A stretch of DNA of 6,531 nt from Panacagrimonas sp. GTDB lineage: Bacteria > Pseudomonadota > Gammaproteobacteria > Nevskiales > Nevskiaceae. The position numbers were made by a program, and so were the translations under genes. Position 1 is the first letter of the stretch; the number at the start of each line of letters is the position of its first letter. The stretch covers positions 1 to 6,531 of the forward strand of contig JAJFJX010000461.1 of assembly GCA_021773655.1 (NCBI GenBank), written 5' to 3'. A model generated the notes under the pieces. That model saw only the letters and a list, made by a program, of their open reading frames with translations, did no database searches and was not told the origin of the DNA. Shown here in pieces: positions 5,793 to 6,531 of this stretch.

Positions 5793-6434
5793 TCAGACCA
5801 CGAGATTGATTTCTTTGGGGGGCGCCGGCAGGTCTGCGATGCCCAGCATTTCCTTGCCGGCCTGCTCGACCTTCTGACTGCCCACGGCGATCGAGGCCGA
5901 AACCCACCTGAAGAATGCGCCGATGGTGGCGCTGTCGGCAGTATCCAGGCGCAGGACGATCTCGGTAATGGACTTCAGCGATTGCTCGTCCACCTGGTGG
6001 CCGGCGGCGCAGGCCACGACCGTTCCGACCTTGCGCTGGCGCAAGGCCTCGATCCCGCCCTTGAGGTCATCGGTGGCATTGCCATCGGTCAGCAGGAACA
6101 GCAGGGGTTTCCAGTCGCCCTTGGTCTCTGCGGTGGTCCGCGACACTTCCTCGTCGATGCGCTGGGCCGCCAGCCTGAGTGCGCCCCCCATGCTGGTGGT
6201 GCCGGATGCGGTCAGGGCAGGCGCCTGGAACGCGGCCAGTTCGGTCAGCGGCGTCAGAACACTGGCCTCGGATCCGAATCCGATCACCGACAGGTATGCG
6301 GTCTCCAGGGCGTGCGGGTCCTGGCGCAAGGTCGACACCAGCAACTGCATGCCGTTCTTGACGGCCTCGATGGGTTCGCCGCTCATGCTGCCGCTGGTAT
6401 CCACCAGCAGGTAAACCGGAAGCTTGCGATGCAT
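5793..6434 (-). CDS. terY: TerY-type vWA-domain protein (copy A)
   Basis: First gene of the visible operon, 213 residues, TerY-sized. It opens MHRKLPVYLLVDTSGSM. MIDAS residues are D12, S14, S16, T80 in GTTSMGG and D117 in LTDGNATD, so metal-dependent ligand binding should be intact. GDWKPLLFLLTDG (106-118) is shared almost exactly with the vWA-zinc protein (GDWKPIVFLITDG). The tail LPAPPKEINLVV matches copy B. Two ATGs are in frame: 6440 (adding Met-Thr) and 6434. GAGGAG at 6443-6448 is 2 nt from the first and 8 nt from the second, so 6434 is preferred. No membrane or export signal. Probable role is a phospho-switch adaptor or target working with the kinase and phosphatase downstream; partner unknown. 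Confidence 0.9.
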   Translation of the reverse strand: MHRKLPVYLLVDTSGSMSGEPIEAVKNGMQLLVSTLRQDPHALETAYLSVIGFGSEASVLTPLTELAAFQAPALTASGTTSMGGALRLAAQRIDEEVSRTTAETKGDWKPLLFLLTDGNATDDLKGGIEALRQRKVGTVVACAAGHQVDEQSLKSITEIVLRLDTADSATIGAFFRWVSASIAVGSQKVEQAGKEMLGIADLPAPPKEINLVV

Positions 6435-6442
6435 CGTCATGT

Positions 6443-6448
6443 CTCCTC
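6443..6448 (-). promoter_or_regulatory. Shine-Dalgarno deciding the vWA-A start
   Basis: GAGGAG on the minus strand is 2 nt from the ATG at 6440 but 8 nt from the ATG at 6434. The spacing favours the second ATG. Confidence 0.65.
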
Positions 6449-6483
6449 AGGGGCGGCGGGAAAGCGGAGTCACCGGGAGCTTT

Positions 6484-6531
6484 TCACAGCCAGCCGCCGG
6501 GTTTGTGTCGGGCGCCGTGCAGCGCCACGGC
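6484..6531 (-). CDS. Possible 3' end of an upstream gene
   Basis: On the minus strand from the window edge, one frame reads AVALHGARHKPGGWL and stops with TGA at 6484-6486. Third positions are almost all G or C. If real, it is the last 15 residues of a gene 49 bp upstream of vWA-A in the same direction, and the operon would begin outside the window. Too short to identify or to exclude chance. No convincing promoter is seen between 6441 and 6531. Confidence 0.28.
   Translation of the reverse strand, partial: AVALHGARHKPGGWL

Noticed and set aside
857..6434. Tellurite resistance operon as a functional call
   Set aside because: TerY names a family first seen in tellurite-resistance clusters, but no terA-F, TelA or TerC gene is in the window, so resistance itself is not supported.
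1..6531. CRISPR array, tRNA, rRNA, transposase, integrase or insertion sequence ends
   Set aside because: No regularly spaced repeats, clover-leaf sequence, transposase motif or paired terminal inverted repeats were seen on either strand.

Overview
The window comes from a high-GC bacterium. Third codon positions are mostly G or C throughout, and the homoserine dehydrogenase at the left edge has the two-part form (catalytic domain plus one ACT domain) usual in proteobacteria. A beta- or gammaproteobacterium is my best guess; the genus cannot be read from this sequence.

Layout. Positions 1-762 (+) hold the 3' part of hom, a core threonine/methionine biosynthesis gene. A 94-bp gap (763-856) follows, with a short tandem repeat and a hairpin. 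Everything from 857 to about 6434 lies on the minus strand and reads as one operon transcribed toward hom. In transcription order it encodes: TerY-type von Willebrand A (vWA) protein A (5793-6434), TerY-type vWA protein B (4927-5562), a longer vWA protein C with a Cys-rich zinc-binding tail (3839-4897), a PP2C-type protein phosphatase with an N-terminal Ig/cadherin-like module (2361-3590, probably with an N-terminal extension reaching 3832 that is out of frame in this sequence), and an unusual protein kinase with a zinc ribbon and a beta-rich C-terminus (857-2371). The last two genes overlap by 11 bp.

The set matches the TerY-phosphatase-kinase ('TerY-P') triad known from comparative genomics of tellurite-resistance/Ter stress and phage-defence loci, here with three vWA genes. 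The likely logic is a reversible Ser/Thr phosphorylation switch: kinase and phosphatase act on a shared target, and the metal-dependent (MIDAS) vWA proteins serve as adaptors or substrates. No effector gene (nuclease, TerD, TerC, TelA, helicase) lies in the window, so the target and output are unknown. The type of system is not new. The points most worth checking are the frame break at the start of the phosphatase gene, the three different vWA proteins, the extracellular-type module on a phosphatase with no visible export signal, and the placement of the operon directly after hom.
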